64,000 nt of DNA, taken from an uncultured Eubacteriales bacterium. GTDB taxonomy: Bacteria; Bacillota; Clostridia; Lachnospirales; Lachnospiraceae. This document shows, piece by piece, positions 1 to 7,985 of this stretch. Numbering within the stretch: position 1 is the first letter of the stretch; each line of letters opens with the position of its first letter. Made by a program: the position numbers and the translations under genes. Where the stretch lies: assembly GCA_900318615.1 (NCBI GenBank), contig ONLK01000010.1, forward strand, positions 1 to 64,000, given 5' to 3'. The notes under the pieces were generated by a model that made no database searches, was not told the origin of the DNA, and worked only from the letters and a program-made list of their open reading frames with translations.

Positions 1-458
1 GCCGCGCGCTTACATGACCCATAACAAGCCGCAGCGAAAATCCCGGGCTAATGTCCAGCCTATGGCCGCGCGCTTACATGACCCATAACAAGCCGCAGCG
101 AAAATCCCGGGCTAATGTCCAGCCTATGGCCGCGCGCTTTCATAGCCCATAACAAGACGCGGCGGAAGATCCGGGCTAATGTCCAGCCTATGGCCGCGCG
201 CTTACATGGCCCATAACAAGCCGCGGCGGAACCCCCGGGCTAATATCCAGCCTATTGCCGCGCGCTTACATGACCCATAACAAGCCGCGGCGGAAGATCC
301 GGGCTAATGTCCAGCCTATTGCCGCGCGCTTACATGACCCATAACAAGACGCGGCGGGAACCCCGGGCTAATATCCAGCCTAAGGCCGCGCTTACATAGC
401 CCGCGACAAGACGCGGCGGGAAAACCGGGCTATGTCAACAGTATTGCCGCGCGCTTGC
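1..458. repeat. 64-bp tandem repeat array, 7 copies plus a partial
   Basis: Seven head-to-tail units start at 1, 65, 129, 193, 257, 321 and 385. The first six are 64 bp, the seventh is 61 bp and diverged, and a stub runs 446-458. Each unit opens with GCCGCGCGCTT and ends with CCAGCCTAT or a variant. Within units, CATAGCCC or CATGACCC faces GGGCTAATG, so each can fold into a hairpin around a GC-rich centre. There are no unique spacers between units. The array begins at base 1 and so probably continues to the left. It fills most of the gene-free first 587 bases. Confidence 0.9.
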
Positions 459-508
459 TTTGGCATACGCCCGGCGTGAAGCTGGCCTGGAAAGCGATAC
501 GAAAGTAT

Positions 509-537
509 AAAAAAACAGAGTCTCCTTTCGGAGACCC
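509..537 (-). terminator. Rho-independent terminator of the NlpC/P60 gene
   Basis: Read on the minus strand, a 6-bp stem (GTCTCC/GGAGAC, 520-535) with a GAAA loop is followed by CTCTG and a run of seven T. It lies just downstream of the stop codon of the wall hydrolase gene. Confidence 0.8.
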
Positions 538-587
538 TGCGGTCTTTCTAAACTATATAGCTGTAACAGCTGTGTTTCACGTTTTAT

Positions 588-2057
588 TCAGACAAGCCGG
601 CGGAAGCAGGATGCACCGCTGATGCTTCCGTAGCAGATGCCCTTTGAAGAGTTTGCTGCGTTCACAGTGGAGCCGCCGCCTACGTAAATACCTACATGAT
701 CGATGGAACCTGTGTAGGAATAGAATACGAGATCACCCGGCTGAAGTTCATCAGCAGATACGGCTGTTCCGTATCCAGCCTGAGCGGCTGCGGAATGCGG
801 AAGAGAGATACCAAAGTTTGCGAATACACTCATTACAAAACCAGAGCAGTCAGCACCGCTTGTCAGGCTTGTGCCACCCCAAACATACGGATTGCCGACG
901 AACTGGCACGCATAATTAGCAATGGACTGTCCGAGTGATGAATCCGTACTGGTGGAAGAAGACGTAGAACCTGCGTCTGAGCCAGCATCCGTATAGTCTG
1001 TGTCTGAGCCAACATCCGTATAGTCTGTGTCTGAGCCAGCATCCGTATAGTCTGTGTCTGAGCCGGCGTCTGTATAGCCTGCGTCAGAAGAAGCATCTGT
1101 GGCCTGCTGTGCGGCTTCATCCGCCTGTGCCTGCGCATCTGCCTGTGCCTGTGCGGCTGCATCCGCCTCTGCCTGAGCCTGCGCCTGAGCGTCCGCGGCA
1201 GCCTGAGCAGCGGCCTGGGCATCAAGGTATTCCTGATAAGCCTGCTGTGCGGCAGCCTGATCTTCGGAAGCGGTATCCTCGGAAGATGTATCTGCGGCAG
1301 CCTGTGCATCGGTATATTCCTGATACTGCTGATCCGCGGCAGCCTGTGCATCCGCCTGCGCCTGAGCAGCTGCATCCGCCTGTGCCTGTGCATCCGCCTG
1401 TGCCTGTGCGGCTTCATCCGCCTGCGCCTGTGCTGCATCAGCAGCAGCCTGAGCCTCTTCATTGTAAGAGTTATCGGAAGAAGCAGCAGCAGAACTCTGA
1501 GAAGCTTCATATTCGCCGATCGTCATTGCCTGTGCATATTCCGTAGAAACGTAGACATAATCGCTGGAAACCCAGCCATATACACCTTCATCGGTGACTA
1601 CCTTGACCCAGTCACCTTCGTCATCTACGACCTCAAGTTCGTCATTCTCGGCAGCGGTATCAACGACCTTTGCATCCTCAGATTTTTCAGAACGAACATT
1701 CAGGTATTCAGCACCAACCTCAGCGGTTGTATAACCGGCGCTCTGAGCAATTTCATCCGCTTCATTGCCCGTAGCAACGTACTGGGAAGCAATATAGCCT
1801 TCTACATTTCCGGATTTAATATGATACCAGCCATTCTCGTCCTCATCGAGAATCTGCATATATCCGTTATTCTTAATAAGTCCAACAACTTCGCTTTCCG
1901 TATCACCTGCAGCACGGATATTTACGTATTCAGGACATTTTGCGAAGCCATAAGTGGGAGTGCTATCCGGTTCAGCCATGAAAATCGTACTGTTCCCGCC
2001 AATCGTAAATCCGGCAGCGATACAGAATGCTGTTACTTTAGCAGCTCTTTTTTTCAT
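588..2057 (-). CDS. Secreted SH3-domain NlpC/P60 cell wall hydrolase
   Basis: The 489-aa protein is a predicted exported peptidoglycan endopeptidase. It has an N-terminal signal peptide (about 1-30) and two bacterial SH3 domains (about 41-98 and 113-172) that would bind the wall. A low-complexity Ala/Gln/Asp linker (about 175-335) and four 9-residue YTDAGSDTD-type repeats follow. The C-terminal NlpC/P60 domain (about 380-489) has Cys404 in ADCSGF, His454 in IDHVG and a polar residue in VNAAN, the expected papain-like triad. Family knowledge: these enzymes cut D-gamma-glutamyl-diaminopimelate bonds during daughter cell separation. AAGGAGGTT lies upstream of the ATG. It stands alone, with its own promoter and terminator. 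Confidence 0.9.
   Translation of the reverse strand: MKKRAAKVTAFCIAAGFTIGGNSTIFMAEPDSTPTYGFAKCPEYVNIRAAGDTESEVVGLIKNNGYMQILDEDENGWYHIKSGNVEGYIASQYVATGNEADEIAQSAGYTTAEVGAEYLNVRSEKSEDAKVVDTAAENDELEVVDDEGDWVKVVTDEGVYGWVSSDYVYVSTEYAQAMTIGEYEASQSSAAASSDNSYNEEAQAAADAAQAQADEAAQAQADAQAQADAAAQAQADAQAAADQQYQEYTDAQAAADTSSEDTASEDQAAAQQAYQEYLDAQAAAQAAADAQAQAQAEADAAAQAQADAQAQADEAAQQATDASSDAGYTDAGSDTDYTDAGSDTDYTDVGSDTDYTDAGSDAGSTSSSTSTDSSLGQSIANYACQFVGNPYVWGGTSLTSGADCSGFVMSVFANFGISLPHSAAAQAGYGTAVSADELQPGDLVFYSYTGSIDHVGIYVGGGSTVNAANSSKGICYGSISGASCFRRLV
975..1090 (-). repeat. 27-bp tandem repeats inside the NlpC/P60 gene
   Basis: Four in-frame 27-bp units encode YTDAGSDTD or close variants, between the Ala/Gln-rich linker and the catalytic domain. 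Copy number could change without breaking the frame. Confidence 0.85.
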
Positions 2058-2131
2058 TAAATAACCTCCTTGAAAATCAGGGTTTTCTTCAAAAATCGAG
2101 TTGTTGCGTAATTATTACAACTGCAATACAA

Positions 2132-2160
2132 ATCATACATCATTTATTACGATATTACAA
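2132..2160 (-). promoter_or_regulatory. Promoter of the NlpC/P60 gene
   Basis: On the minus strand: TTGTAA (2160-2155), a 17-bp spacer and TATGAT (2137-2132), about 75 bp upstream of the start codon. Confidence 0.6.
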
Positions 2161-2241
2161 GGAAAATGTGTTGGAAATGTGTCTAATGTTAAGATTCATG
2201 AATAGCTATTCTATTTATTTCAGCTTTTAAGGAAGATACTC

Positions 2242-2270
2242 TTGAAAAAAGGAGCCCTGAATGGTATAGT
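2242..2270 (+). promoter_or_regulatory. Promoter of the 83-aa hypothetical gene
   Basis: TTGAAA (2242-2247), 17-bp spacer, then TATAGT (2265-2270) with an upstream TGg extension. The predicted leader is about 205 nt and holds the hairpin pair at 2400-2463. Together with the oppositely directed promoter nearby, this accounts for the gene-free stretch 2058-2483. Confidence 0.55.
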
Positions 2271-2399
2271 ATATGTAGTTTCAAAAACCACGTAGTACAA
2301 TTCACAAAACCATAACCACTCTGATACTTCAGAATGGTAATTTAAAATGATAGCAGGAAGCAGAGAAAATTGATCCGTGAATAGGTGAATGAGAGGACT

Positions 2400-2463
2400 G
2401 CATCCGATGCAAATTCCGCTTCGCGGAATACGGATGCAGCAGGGAAGCAGCAAAGCTGCTTCC
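2400..2463. repeat. Two-hairpin dispersed repeat, copy 1
   Basis: GCATCCG (2400-2406) pairs with CGGATGC (2431-2437) around an inner hairpin, ATTCCGC-TTC-GCGGAAT (2413-2429). A second hairpin follows, GGAAGCAGC-AAA-GCTGCTTCC (2443-2463), ending 7 bp before a GGAGG ribosome binding site. The inner hairpin, the tract GGAATACGG and the second hairpin recur at 22918-22966. Confidence 0.75.
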
Positions 2464-2483
2464 GTATAATGGAGGTGTATAGT

Positions 2484-2735
2484 ATGACAGGCAGGGAATT
2501 ACATGAATTTTTCAAAGAACATCTGGTACCTTCTAAATTGTATAAAATCAACGGACATCACAATCACAGGATTTGTATGGAGAAGGATGACAGCGGTTGG
2601 GATGTTTATTTCCGGGACCGCAAGGATAAAGTCGGACTCATACATTTTGCCAATGAGGCAGATGCCTGCAACGGAATGAAAAATGAAATCAGAAAGCTGA
2701 TGCAGTGTATGTACGGCGTATCCTGGGCTGTATAA
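2484..2735 (+). CDS. Hypothetical 83-aa protein
   Basis: I do not recognise a family. The start is set by GGAGGTG at 2471-2477, giving MTGRELHEF. An upstream in-frame extension to 2385 would be translated from the repeat hairpins and is rejected. The small basic, His- and Lys-rich protein has no signal peptide or membrane segment. It alternates charged and aromatic residues (DVYFRDRKDKVGLIHF), suggesting a compact beta-rich domain. It has its own promoter and a strong terminator at 2806-2835, so it looks like a real single-gene unit. Confidence 0.7.
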   Translation: MTGRELHEFFKEHLVPSKLYKINGHHNHRICMEKDDSGWDVYFRDRKDKVGLIHFANEADACNGMKNEIRKLMQCMYGVSWAV

Positions 2736-2805
2736 ACTGCGCGTCAGCGGTCTTTGTACATGCAGAAAAATAGTTTTAGATAAACACGAAGGTTATGATA
2801 TACTT

Positions 2806-2835
2806 AATCCGGCTGATGATCAGCCGGATTTTTTT
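2806..2835 (+). terminator. Rho-independent terminator
   Basis: Perfect 11-bp stem (AATCCGGCTGA / TCAGCCGGATT) with a 3-nt loop, followed by a T run, ending the 83-aa gene transcript. Confidence 0.9.
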
Positions 2836-2894
2836 CGGCACCGGTATCGGAGTCGTTAAAGAACGTATATATTACAGAAGAAGGGAGCAGCAGG

Positions 2895-3101
2895 ATGACC
2901 TGGCAGGTAAAACAGATTATCGAGCCGGATTTCGGGTGTGAAGGAAGGCCGGATGGGTATGTGCAAAAGGATATCGTCCTGATTCAGGCGGACAACGGGA
3001 GCAGCCGGGAGATACAGGCAGAAGATCAGGTTCTTTTACAACACAATGTCAATGAGGGAACCATCCTGAGCGAAGAAACGATCAGGCGCATTCAGTCCTG
3101 A
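2895..3101 (+). CDS. Hypothetical 68-aa protein
   Basis: The small acidic protein begins MTWQVKQIIEPDFGCEGRPDG after a GAAGGGAGCAGCAGG ribosome binding site. No signal peptide, membrane segment or known motif is visible. It is convergent with the YitT-like gene, with only 7 bp between the two stop codons. The plausible start and unbroken reading between the two neighbours support it. Function is unknown. Confidence 0.6.
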   Translation: MTWQVKQIIEPDFGCEGRPDGYVQKDIVLIQADNGSSREIQAEDQVLLQHNVNEGTILSEETIRRIQS

Positions 3102-3108
3102 CACTTTG

Positions 3109-4059
3109 TCACAATTCTTCCTTCATATCATACGGCAGAAAACCTTCTCCGCGTACCTCCGTCGCATTGCTGAGGATCATGAAAGCGTTCGGATCGATTT
3201 CCGCGGCGATGGAACGGAGGGTGACGATTTCTTTTCTGGATACGGCACACATCAGTACCGGTTTTCTGGTTTCCGTATACATGCCGGTTCCGTGAAGCAT
3301 GGTAACTCCGCGCCCCATTTCATTTAGAATAGCATCTGAGATTTCCTTATAACTATCGGAGATGATGTAAGCCAGCTTTTCATTCTTCGTACCGCTGGTT
3401 ATTTCATCGGCAACCATTCCCTGAAGGATAACGGAAACGATAGCGTACAGTGTAACTCTCAGACCGAAAATGAAGGCGGAGGCGGCGATAATGGTTCCGT
3501 CGAGGAAAGGCAGGATTCGGGCAACACTAAAATAAGGAAAATAATGCTGTATCAGAGCCGCCAGCGTGTCTGTTCCGCCGGTGGTTGCATGTCCGACAAA
3601 AACAAGACCGAGTCCGAGCCCCATCAGCGCACCGCCAAAGATGGCCGTCAGGAACAGATCACCGCCACATACATCATACTCGGGAACCCAGATCAGGTGA
3701 ACGGAAAATAAGATCGCGGCAAACATGGTGCGCCCGATAAATTTCCAGCCACGCAGCTTGATTGAAAAAAGCAGAAGCGGAACATTGAGAATCAGGTTGC
3801 CTGCCCACAGGGGAATGCCGCCCGGAAGTATAAAGGTTGTCAGCTTTCGAAGAATAATGGCAAGACCGGTAAAACCGCCGGGGGTCATATTCGCCGGCGA
3901 GTAGAACATACTGGTCGAAATGGCCATCAGCGCCGTTCCGATTATTATGAAAACATAATCCCTCTTACGGATATGTCTGGGTTTGGGTAAAGTCATATTC
4001 AGAGTATCACCATCCTGTGTATAAGTATTTTTACCATCGGACAGGACCGCTAAAAACAT
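3109..4059 (-). CDS. YitT family membrane protein (DUF161/DUF2179)
   Basis: The 316-aa integral membrane protein has a basic N-terminus (KPRHIRKRD), five or six hydrophobic segments (about 33-225) and a soluble C-terminal DUF2179 domain (about 225-310). Typical family motifs are NMTPGGFTGLA and GHATTGGTDTLA. The substrate of YitT proteins is not established; a transport role is inferred. Two starts are possible, 4059 (used here, about 40 nt after an extended -10) and Met22 at 3996; neither has a strong ribosome binding site. Confidence 0.85.
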   Translation of the reverse strand: MFLAVLSDGKNTYTQDGDTLNMTLPKPRHIRKRDYVFIIIGTALMAISTSMFYSPANMTPGGFTGLAIILRKLTTFILPGGIPLWAGNLILNVPLLLFSIKLRGWKFIGRTMFAAILFSVHLIWVPEYDVCGGDLFLTAIFGGALMGLGLGLVFVGHATTGGTDTLAALIQHYFPYFSVARILPFLDGTIIAASAFIFGLRVTLYAIVSVILQGMVADEITSGTKNEKLAYIISDSYKEISDAILNEMGRGVTMLHGTGMYTETRKPVLMCAVSRKEIVTLRSIAAEIDPNAFMILSNATEVRGEGFLPYDMKEEL

Positions 4060-4103
4060 AACCGGCAGCCATCCGGGAATCCTGTTTCCGACAGCTAATT
4101 TCT

Positions 4104-4112
4104 AGTATACCA
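4104..4112 (-). promoter_or_regulatory. Extended -10 element of the YitT-like gene
   Basis: TGgTATACT on the minus strand. No good -35 is visible at 17 bp, as is common for extended -10 promoters. Confidence 0.45.
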
Positions 4113-4243
4113 CACAAGCACGGCTGCGTGGCACCCGAATCAGCGGCAAAACAAACGGTACTTTACCACGGCAGTGCGCGCCGCCGAAAGACACAGAATA
4201 AGGAACCCCTTGCTATTTTCCCAAAAACAGATAATATTAAGAT

Positions 4244-4483
4244 AACAGCGCCATAACTCATCGACTGCGACGCGCAGGCGCGGGAGCAGTCGAAAGAGTT
4301 CATGGCGCGCCCCAAAGCGAGCGAGAAGTGGAGCGAAGCGCCACGAGAACGCTCGCTTTGGGGAGGATCGCGGGAGCGCAAGGCGCGGAGCGATCCGGTT
4401 ATCGAAATAACAAAGAGTAAAAAACAGCGCCATAACTCATCGACTGCGACGCGCAGGCGCGGGAGCAGTCGAAAGAGTTCATG
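4244..4483. repeat. Hairpin-dense element between 61-bp direct repeats
   Basis: Identical 61-bp copies lie at 4244-4304 and 4423-4483. Each can fold on itself: AACTC with GAGTT, and CGACTGC with GCAGTCG. Between them is a perfect 14-bp stem (CCCCAAAGCGAGCG 4310-4323 with its complement 4350-4363), then GATCGC facing GCGATC, then GTTAT-CGAA-ATAAC. Together the hairpins cover nearly the whole gene-free stretch 4060-4511. Open frames crossing it look spurious. Confidence 0.85.
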
Positions 4484-4511
4484 TTTAACGGAAACCACAG
4501 GAGACCTGCCG

Positions 4512-5108
4512 ATGGATAAAGATACGAAACTGCCGCAGGATTACAGGCAGACAGCTAAATATGAATTATTATCCAGCCGGAAAGACATTCTGATTGTAAA
4601 CGGACTGACTATTTTCCTGTTCCTGTTTATGTGTGTGATCGGGGTTCTTTTGCTGATAGGAAAACGACCGCTTCCCGTACTGGAACTTTCTGCCGGAAAG
4701 TATCTGGGATGGATGTTTGCAGTGCTCTTTTTTATTCTGGCGTACGTGGCACTTCATATGTGGATACACGGCCGAATGATGCGGTATTTCAGCGGGGAAA
4801 AGCCTTTTTACGGAATACGCAGCCTGTACCTCTACGCCGGCTGCAATGCCTTTTTCAGCCGCAGGGAGTATCTGATTATTCTGCTCGCTCCGTTTGTAAG
4901 CGCAGGGATATTGCTGCTTTTACTGACCCTGATGCTTTCACCCATCTGGTCGCCGGCAGCCTACATTATTCAGATTTTCAATGTATCTGTGTCCGGAAGG
5001 GATCTTGCTGCAGCCTATTATATAAGGAAGCAGTCGGATGATATTTTGATTCAGGATACAGGATTATCCGTGGCGGTCTATAGTGCAAGCAGCGGTTTTC
5101 CGGTGTAA
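4512..5108 (+). CDS. DUF3267-like membrane protein with degenerate zincin motif
   Basis: The 198-aa protein has four or so hydrophobic segments (about 29-50, 63-83, 118-142 and 145-155). Its layout resembles DUF3267 putative metalloproteases: a central H-x-x-x-H-G, then a polar segment with NAFFSRREY, and a C-terminal NVSVSGRDL...QDTG stretch. The zinc motif, normally HExxH, reads H82-M-W-I-H86, so the catalytic glutamate is missing. Start chosen at 4512 behind CAGGAGACC; the frame runs open upstream into the hairpin element, which is not credible coding. Family assignment is moderate. Confidence 0.65.
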   Translation: MDKDTKLPQDYRQTAKYELLSSRKDILIVNGLTIFLFLFMCVIGVLLLIGKRPLPVLELSAGKYLGWMFAVLFFILAYVALHMWIHGRMMRYFSGEKPFYGIRSLYLYAGCNAFFSRREYLIILLAPFVSAGILLLLLTLMLSPIWSPAAYIIQIFNVSVSGRDLAAAYYIRKQSDDILIQDTGLSVAVYSASSGFPV

Positions 5109-5210
5109 GCAGGCAGCAAAAGCGTCGGAAAGGCAGCAGAAAAATTTTATCCGTCCGGTGTAATCATTCTGCTGAAACAGGCAGGATCAGCAATTAACAA
5201 TTAATCAGCA

Positions 5211-5261
5211 ATCAATGACAATTTCAGCAATCAATGACAATTTCAGTAATCAATGACGATT
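5211..5261. repeat. 19-bp tandem repeat upstream of the Dabb gene
   Basis: Two and two-thirds copies of a 19-bp A/T-rich unit beginning ATCAATGACAATTTCAG (5211, 5230, 5249), ending about 20 bp before the start codon. Confidence 0.85.
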
Positions 5262-5281
5262 GGAGAGGAAGGAAATCATTT

Positions 5282-5584
5282 ATGGTAAGACATGTGATTT
5301 TGTGGCAGCTGAAAGATGAACTGTCTCAGGACGAAAAAGAGAGTGTAAAGAAAGAGATTAAGAGCGGGCTGGAGGGGCTGAAAGGAAAGGTTCCGGGAAT
5401 TATCGAGATTCATGTTCACACAGAAGGTCTGGCCTCCTCCAATGCGGATCTGATGCTGGATGTCCTTTTCGATACGGAAGCATCGTTGAAGGGATATGCC
5501 GTTCATCCGGAGCATCTGGCGGTTGCAAACGGCAGGGTAAGACCCAATACGAAAACCCGGGTATGTTTTGACTTTACAGTATAA
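5282..5584 (+). CDS. Dabb family (stress-responsive alpha/beta barrel) protein
   Basis: The 100-aa single-domain protein begins MVRHVILWQLKD, the typical first strand of the ferredoxin-like Dabb fold. It contains VPGIIEIHVHTEGL and LKGYAVHPEHLAV, matching the family's Y-x-x-H-P-x-H segment. Dabb proteins form dimeric barrels; some act as cyclases or stress proteins, but most bacterial members have no known substrate. The start is supported by GGAGAGGAAGG at 5262-5272. An upstream in-frame extension would read the 19-bp tandem repeats and is rejected. Confidence 0.85.
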   Translation: MVRHVILWQLKDELSQDEKESVKKEIKSGLEGLKGKVPGIIEIHVHTEGLASSNADLMLDVLFDTEASLKGYAVHPEHLAVANGRVRPNTKTRVCFDFTV

Positions 5585-5603
5585 CAGCTTAACTAATAAA
5601 ATA

Positions 5604-5626
5604 CAGCGCCGGCGCCGTCGGCGCTG
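5604..5626 (+). terminator. GC-rich hairpin after the Dabb gene
   Basis: CAGCGCCG (5604-5611) pairs with CGGCGCTG (5619-5626). There is no T run, so it may only be a weak terminator or processing hairpin in front of thrH. Confidence 0.35.
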
Positions 5627-5649
5627 AAACTTACTGAGGAGATTTTGTT

Positions 5650-6255
5650 ATGTACATCACCTGTCTTGACCTTGAAGGAGTACTGGTACCTGAAATCTGG
5701 ATAGCATTTTCTGAAGCCGCCCATATACCTGAACTTAGAATTACAACACGGGAAGAACCGGATTATGACAAACTGATGCGATACAGGCTGGGCATCCTGA
5801 AGGAACATCATCTTGGGCTGAAGGAAATTCAGAAGACAATCGAAGCCATCGATCCGCTGCCCGGAGCAAAGGAATTCCTGGATGAGCTCCGTTCGTTTAC
5901 GCAGGTCATTATCATCAGCGATACCTTCACCCAGTTTGCGTCCCCGCTGATGAAAAAGCTGGGATGGCCGACACTTTTCTGCAACAGCCTGGAGGTGGCT
6001 GCGGACGGAGAAATCACCGGTTACAAAATGAGAATCAAAGATTCCAAGCTCGCAACGGTGAAAGCGCTGCAGTCCGTCGGCTTTGATACCATCGCCAGCG
6101 GCGACAGCTACAATGATCTTGGCATGATTAAGGCAGGCAGGGCCGGTTTCCTTTTCAGGACAACCGGGCAGATAAAAAGGGACTATCCGGATATCCCGGC
6201 GTTCGAAACATATGACGAACTGCTGAACGGAATCCGCAGTGCCATGAAAATGTGA
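5650..6255 (+). CDS. thrH: Phosphoserine phosphatase / homoserine phosphotransferase
   Basis: The 201-aa HAD-superfamily enzyme closely follows ThrH. Motif I is DLEGVLVPEIW (nucleophile D8 or near), with IISDTF for motif II, a conserved Lys in RIKDSK and SGDSYNDLGM for motif III. ThrH dephosphorylates phosphoserine and can transfer the phosphate to homoserine, linking serine and threonine synthesis (known for the Pseudomonas enzyme). Note the E in DxEGV where most HADs have DxDGT; this is normal for ThrH. TGAGGAG precedes the ATG. Confidence 0.9.
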   Translation: MYITCLDLEGVLVPEIWIAFSEAAHIPELRITTREEPDYDKLMRYRLGILKEHHLGLKEIQKTIEAIDPLPGAKEFLDELRSFTQVIIISDTFTQFASPLMKKLGWPTLFCNSLEVAADGEITGYKMRIKDSKLATVKALQSVGFDTIASGDSYNDLGMIKAGRAGFLFRTTGQIKRDYPDIPAFETYDELLNGIRSAMKM

Positions 6256-6386
6256 TTTTTAATTTATATAAGATGTCTTAAGAATTTATTTTATATAAAT
6301 ACAGGATATTTCATGGCAGGATGTGATATGATGGGATAACTCGCCATGACCAGGGGAGAATACAAAGCAATTCGGGGAATGATAAA

Positions 6387-7880
6387 TTGAAAAACTCAAA
6401 GATTTCGAAGGCATCCAGGGCCTTCCTTATTACAATTTTTGTGATCATCGGTGTTCTGTGCGCTGTACTTGCGTATTTTTTCCGTTATCTGCGCGGACAG
6501 TACAACCGAACCACATATTTCGACAGAACAGTGATCAATGAAACGGACGTATCCGGGAAAAGCCCGGAGGAAGTCCGGGATCTTCTGAAAAAGGATTATG
6601 ATTTAACAACGGTCACGATCCAGGAGAATGATGAATCCGATTATACCGGTCATCTTTCAGATTACGGATATACGATTGATAACAATGCTCTTCTTCAGGA
6701 ACTGAACGACGCACTGAAACTTCAGAAGAGTGATTTTTTCACCATGCTGAACAGCCTGATGTCAGGCAAGCAGTTCCATGTGACCATCCCGTTCAGCTTT
6801 GATGAGAAAAAATTTGACAGCACCGTTTCTGCCGATTCATTTTCACAGGCACGCGTTCAGCGAAAAAATGCAGAGCTGACATATGACGCAAAAAAGAAGG
6901 AATACACAATTACACCGGAAGTTTACGGAACCGAGTTTAACAATGCAGATCTCCAGTCGTATGTAAAGGAAAAGACGGACGCGCTGGTAGCCGGGGATTC
7001 TCCGCAGCTTTCCCTGACGATTGATTTTCCGGCGGATATCTATATCCAGCCGGAGGTGAAGTCGGATGATGAGAAGCTGAACCGGATGATGGCGAATTAC
7101 AATAAATACTGCAAGGCTGAGATTACGTATACCTTCGGCAGCCAGAAAGAAGTGCTTGACTGGAATACAATCCAGAACTGGATTTCCTGGGAAGATGACG
7201 GAAGCGCCACTATCCGGGCGGACAGTATTGCTGAGTATGTCGATGGACTGGCGGCGAAATATAATACCCGCTACATCAGCCGTGTGTTTCACACATCGGC
7301 GGGCAGCGACATCACCATCGACGGCAATCTGAATACCTACGGATATACGATCAATGAAGACGCTGAGGAAGCGCAGATACTTGCGGATATTCAGGCGAAT
7401 ACCTCCACGGAACGCGAACCGGTTTATTATTCCAAAACGGAAGACGGTTATTCTACACCGGTATACTTCCAGAGAGATGGAACCGATGATCTGGCAGGAA
7501 ACTATGTCGAAATCAGCATTGCGCGCCAGCATCTGTGGCTGTACCGGAATTACCAGCTGGTTGCCGAAACGGATGTTGTAACAGGAAATGTTTCGAAGGG
7601 CAACGGAACCAATGTAGGCGTTTATCCGATTGCTTACAAGGAAAGCCCGTCCGTGCTGACCGGGCAGGATGCCGGCAACGGTTACCGCTCGGAGGTACAG
7701 TACTGGATGCCGTTCTGCGACGGACAGGGACTGCATGACGCCAGCTGGCGCTCAGCCTTCGGAGGTCAGATCTATCTGACGAACGGCTCCCACGGCTGCG
7801 TTAACATACCGCCGGCCATCATGCCAACGATCTATCAAAATTCAGAAGCCGGCATGGCCGTCATTGTATATTCAGAGTAA
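6387..7880 (+). CDS. Membrane-anchored L,D-transpeptidase with PG-binding domains
   Basis: The 497-aa protein has an N-terminal membrane anchor (about 13-33), PG_binding_4-type repeats over about 45-330, and a C-terminal YkuD catalytic domain (about 370-497). The active-site signature is S468-H-G-C471-V-N. Such enzymes form 3-3 crosslinks or attach proteins in peptidoglycan. The start codon is TTG at 6387 behind CGGGGAATG; the nearby ATG at 6380 is out of frame and stops after three codons. It is a single gene with a terminator at 7931. It is one of three YkuD proteins in the window. Confidence 0.9.
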   Translation: MKNSKISKASRAFLITIFVIIGVLCAVLAYFFRYLRGQYNRTTYFDRTVINETDVSGKSPEEVRDLLKKDYDLTTVTIQENDESDYTGHLSDYGYTIDNNALLQELNDALKLQKSDFFTMLNSLMSGKQFHVTIPFSFDEKKFDSTVSADSFSQARVQRKNAELTYDAKKKEYTITPEVYGTEFNNADLQSYVKEKTDALVAGDSPQLSLTIDFPADIYIQPEVKSDDEKLNRMMANYNKYCKAEITYTFGSQKEVLDWNTIQNWISWEDDGSATIRADSIAEYVDGLAAKYNTRYISRVFHTSAGSDITIDGNLNTYGYTINEDAEEAQILADIQANTSTEREPVYYSKTEDGYSTPVYFQRDGTDDLAGNYVEISIARQHLWLYRNYQLVAETDVVTGNVSKGNGTNVGVYPIAYKESPSVLTGQDAGNGYRSEVQYWMPFCDGQGLHDASWRSAFGGQIYLTNGSHGCVNIPPAIMPTIYQNSEAGMAVIVYSE

Positions 7881-7883
7881 AAG

Positions 7884-7931
7884 CGGCAAAATACTGCCGC
7901 CAGAAAGAGCGGCTAAATACTGTCGCCAGAA
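7884..7931. repeat. Short direct repeat before the terminator
   Basis: A unit of about 26 bp, starting GCGGC and containing AAATACTG and CGCCAGAAAG, occurs twice in tandem (about 7884 and 7910) just ahead of the terminator stem. Confidence 0.6.
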
Positions 7932-7963
7932 AGCAGCGGATACAGTTGTACCGCTGCTTTTTT
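7931..7963 (+). terminator. Rho-independent terminator of the L,D-transpeptidase gene
   Basis: AAGCAGCGG (7931-7939) pairs with CCGCTGCTT (7951-7959), followed by a T run to 7963. It ends 23 bp before pyrC. Confidence 0.8.
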
Positions 7964-7985
7964 AGAACCAGAAAGGGGAAGTGTC

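Noticed and set aside
1..458. CRISPR-like array
   Set aside because: Units are 64 bp and directly adjacent with no unique spacers, and no cas genes are present.
863..1510. Long open frames antisense or out of phase to the NlpC/P60 linker
   Set aside because: They arise from the repetitive Ala/Gln codons, give Arg/His/Met-rich nonsense protein, and lack ribosome binding sites.
4302..4511. N-terminal extension of the DUF3267-like gene
   Set aside because: It would translate the hairpin element; a good ribosome binding site precedes ATG 4512.
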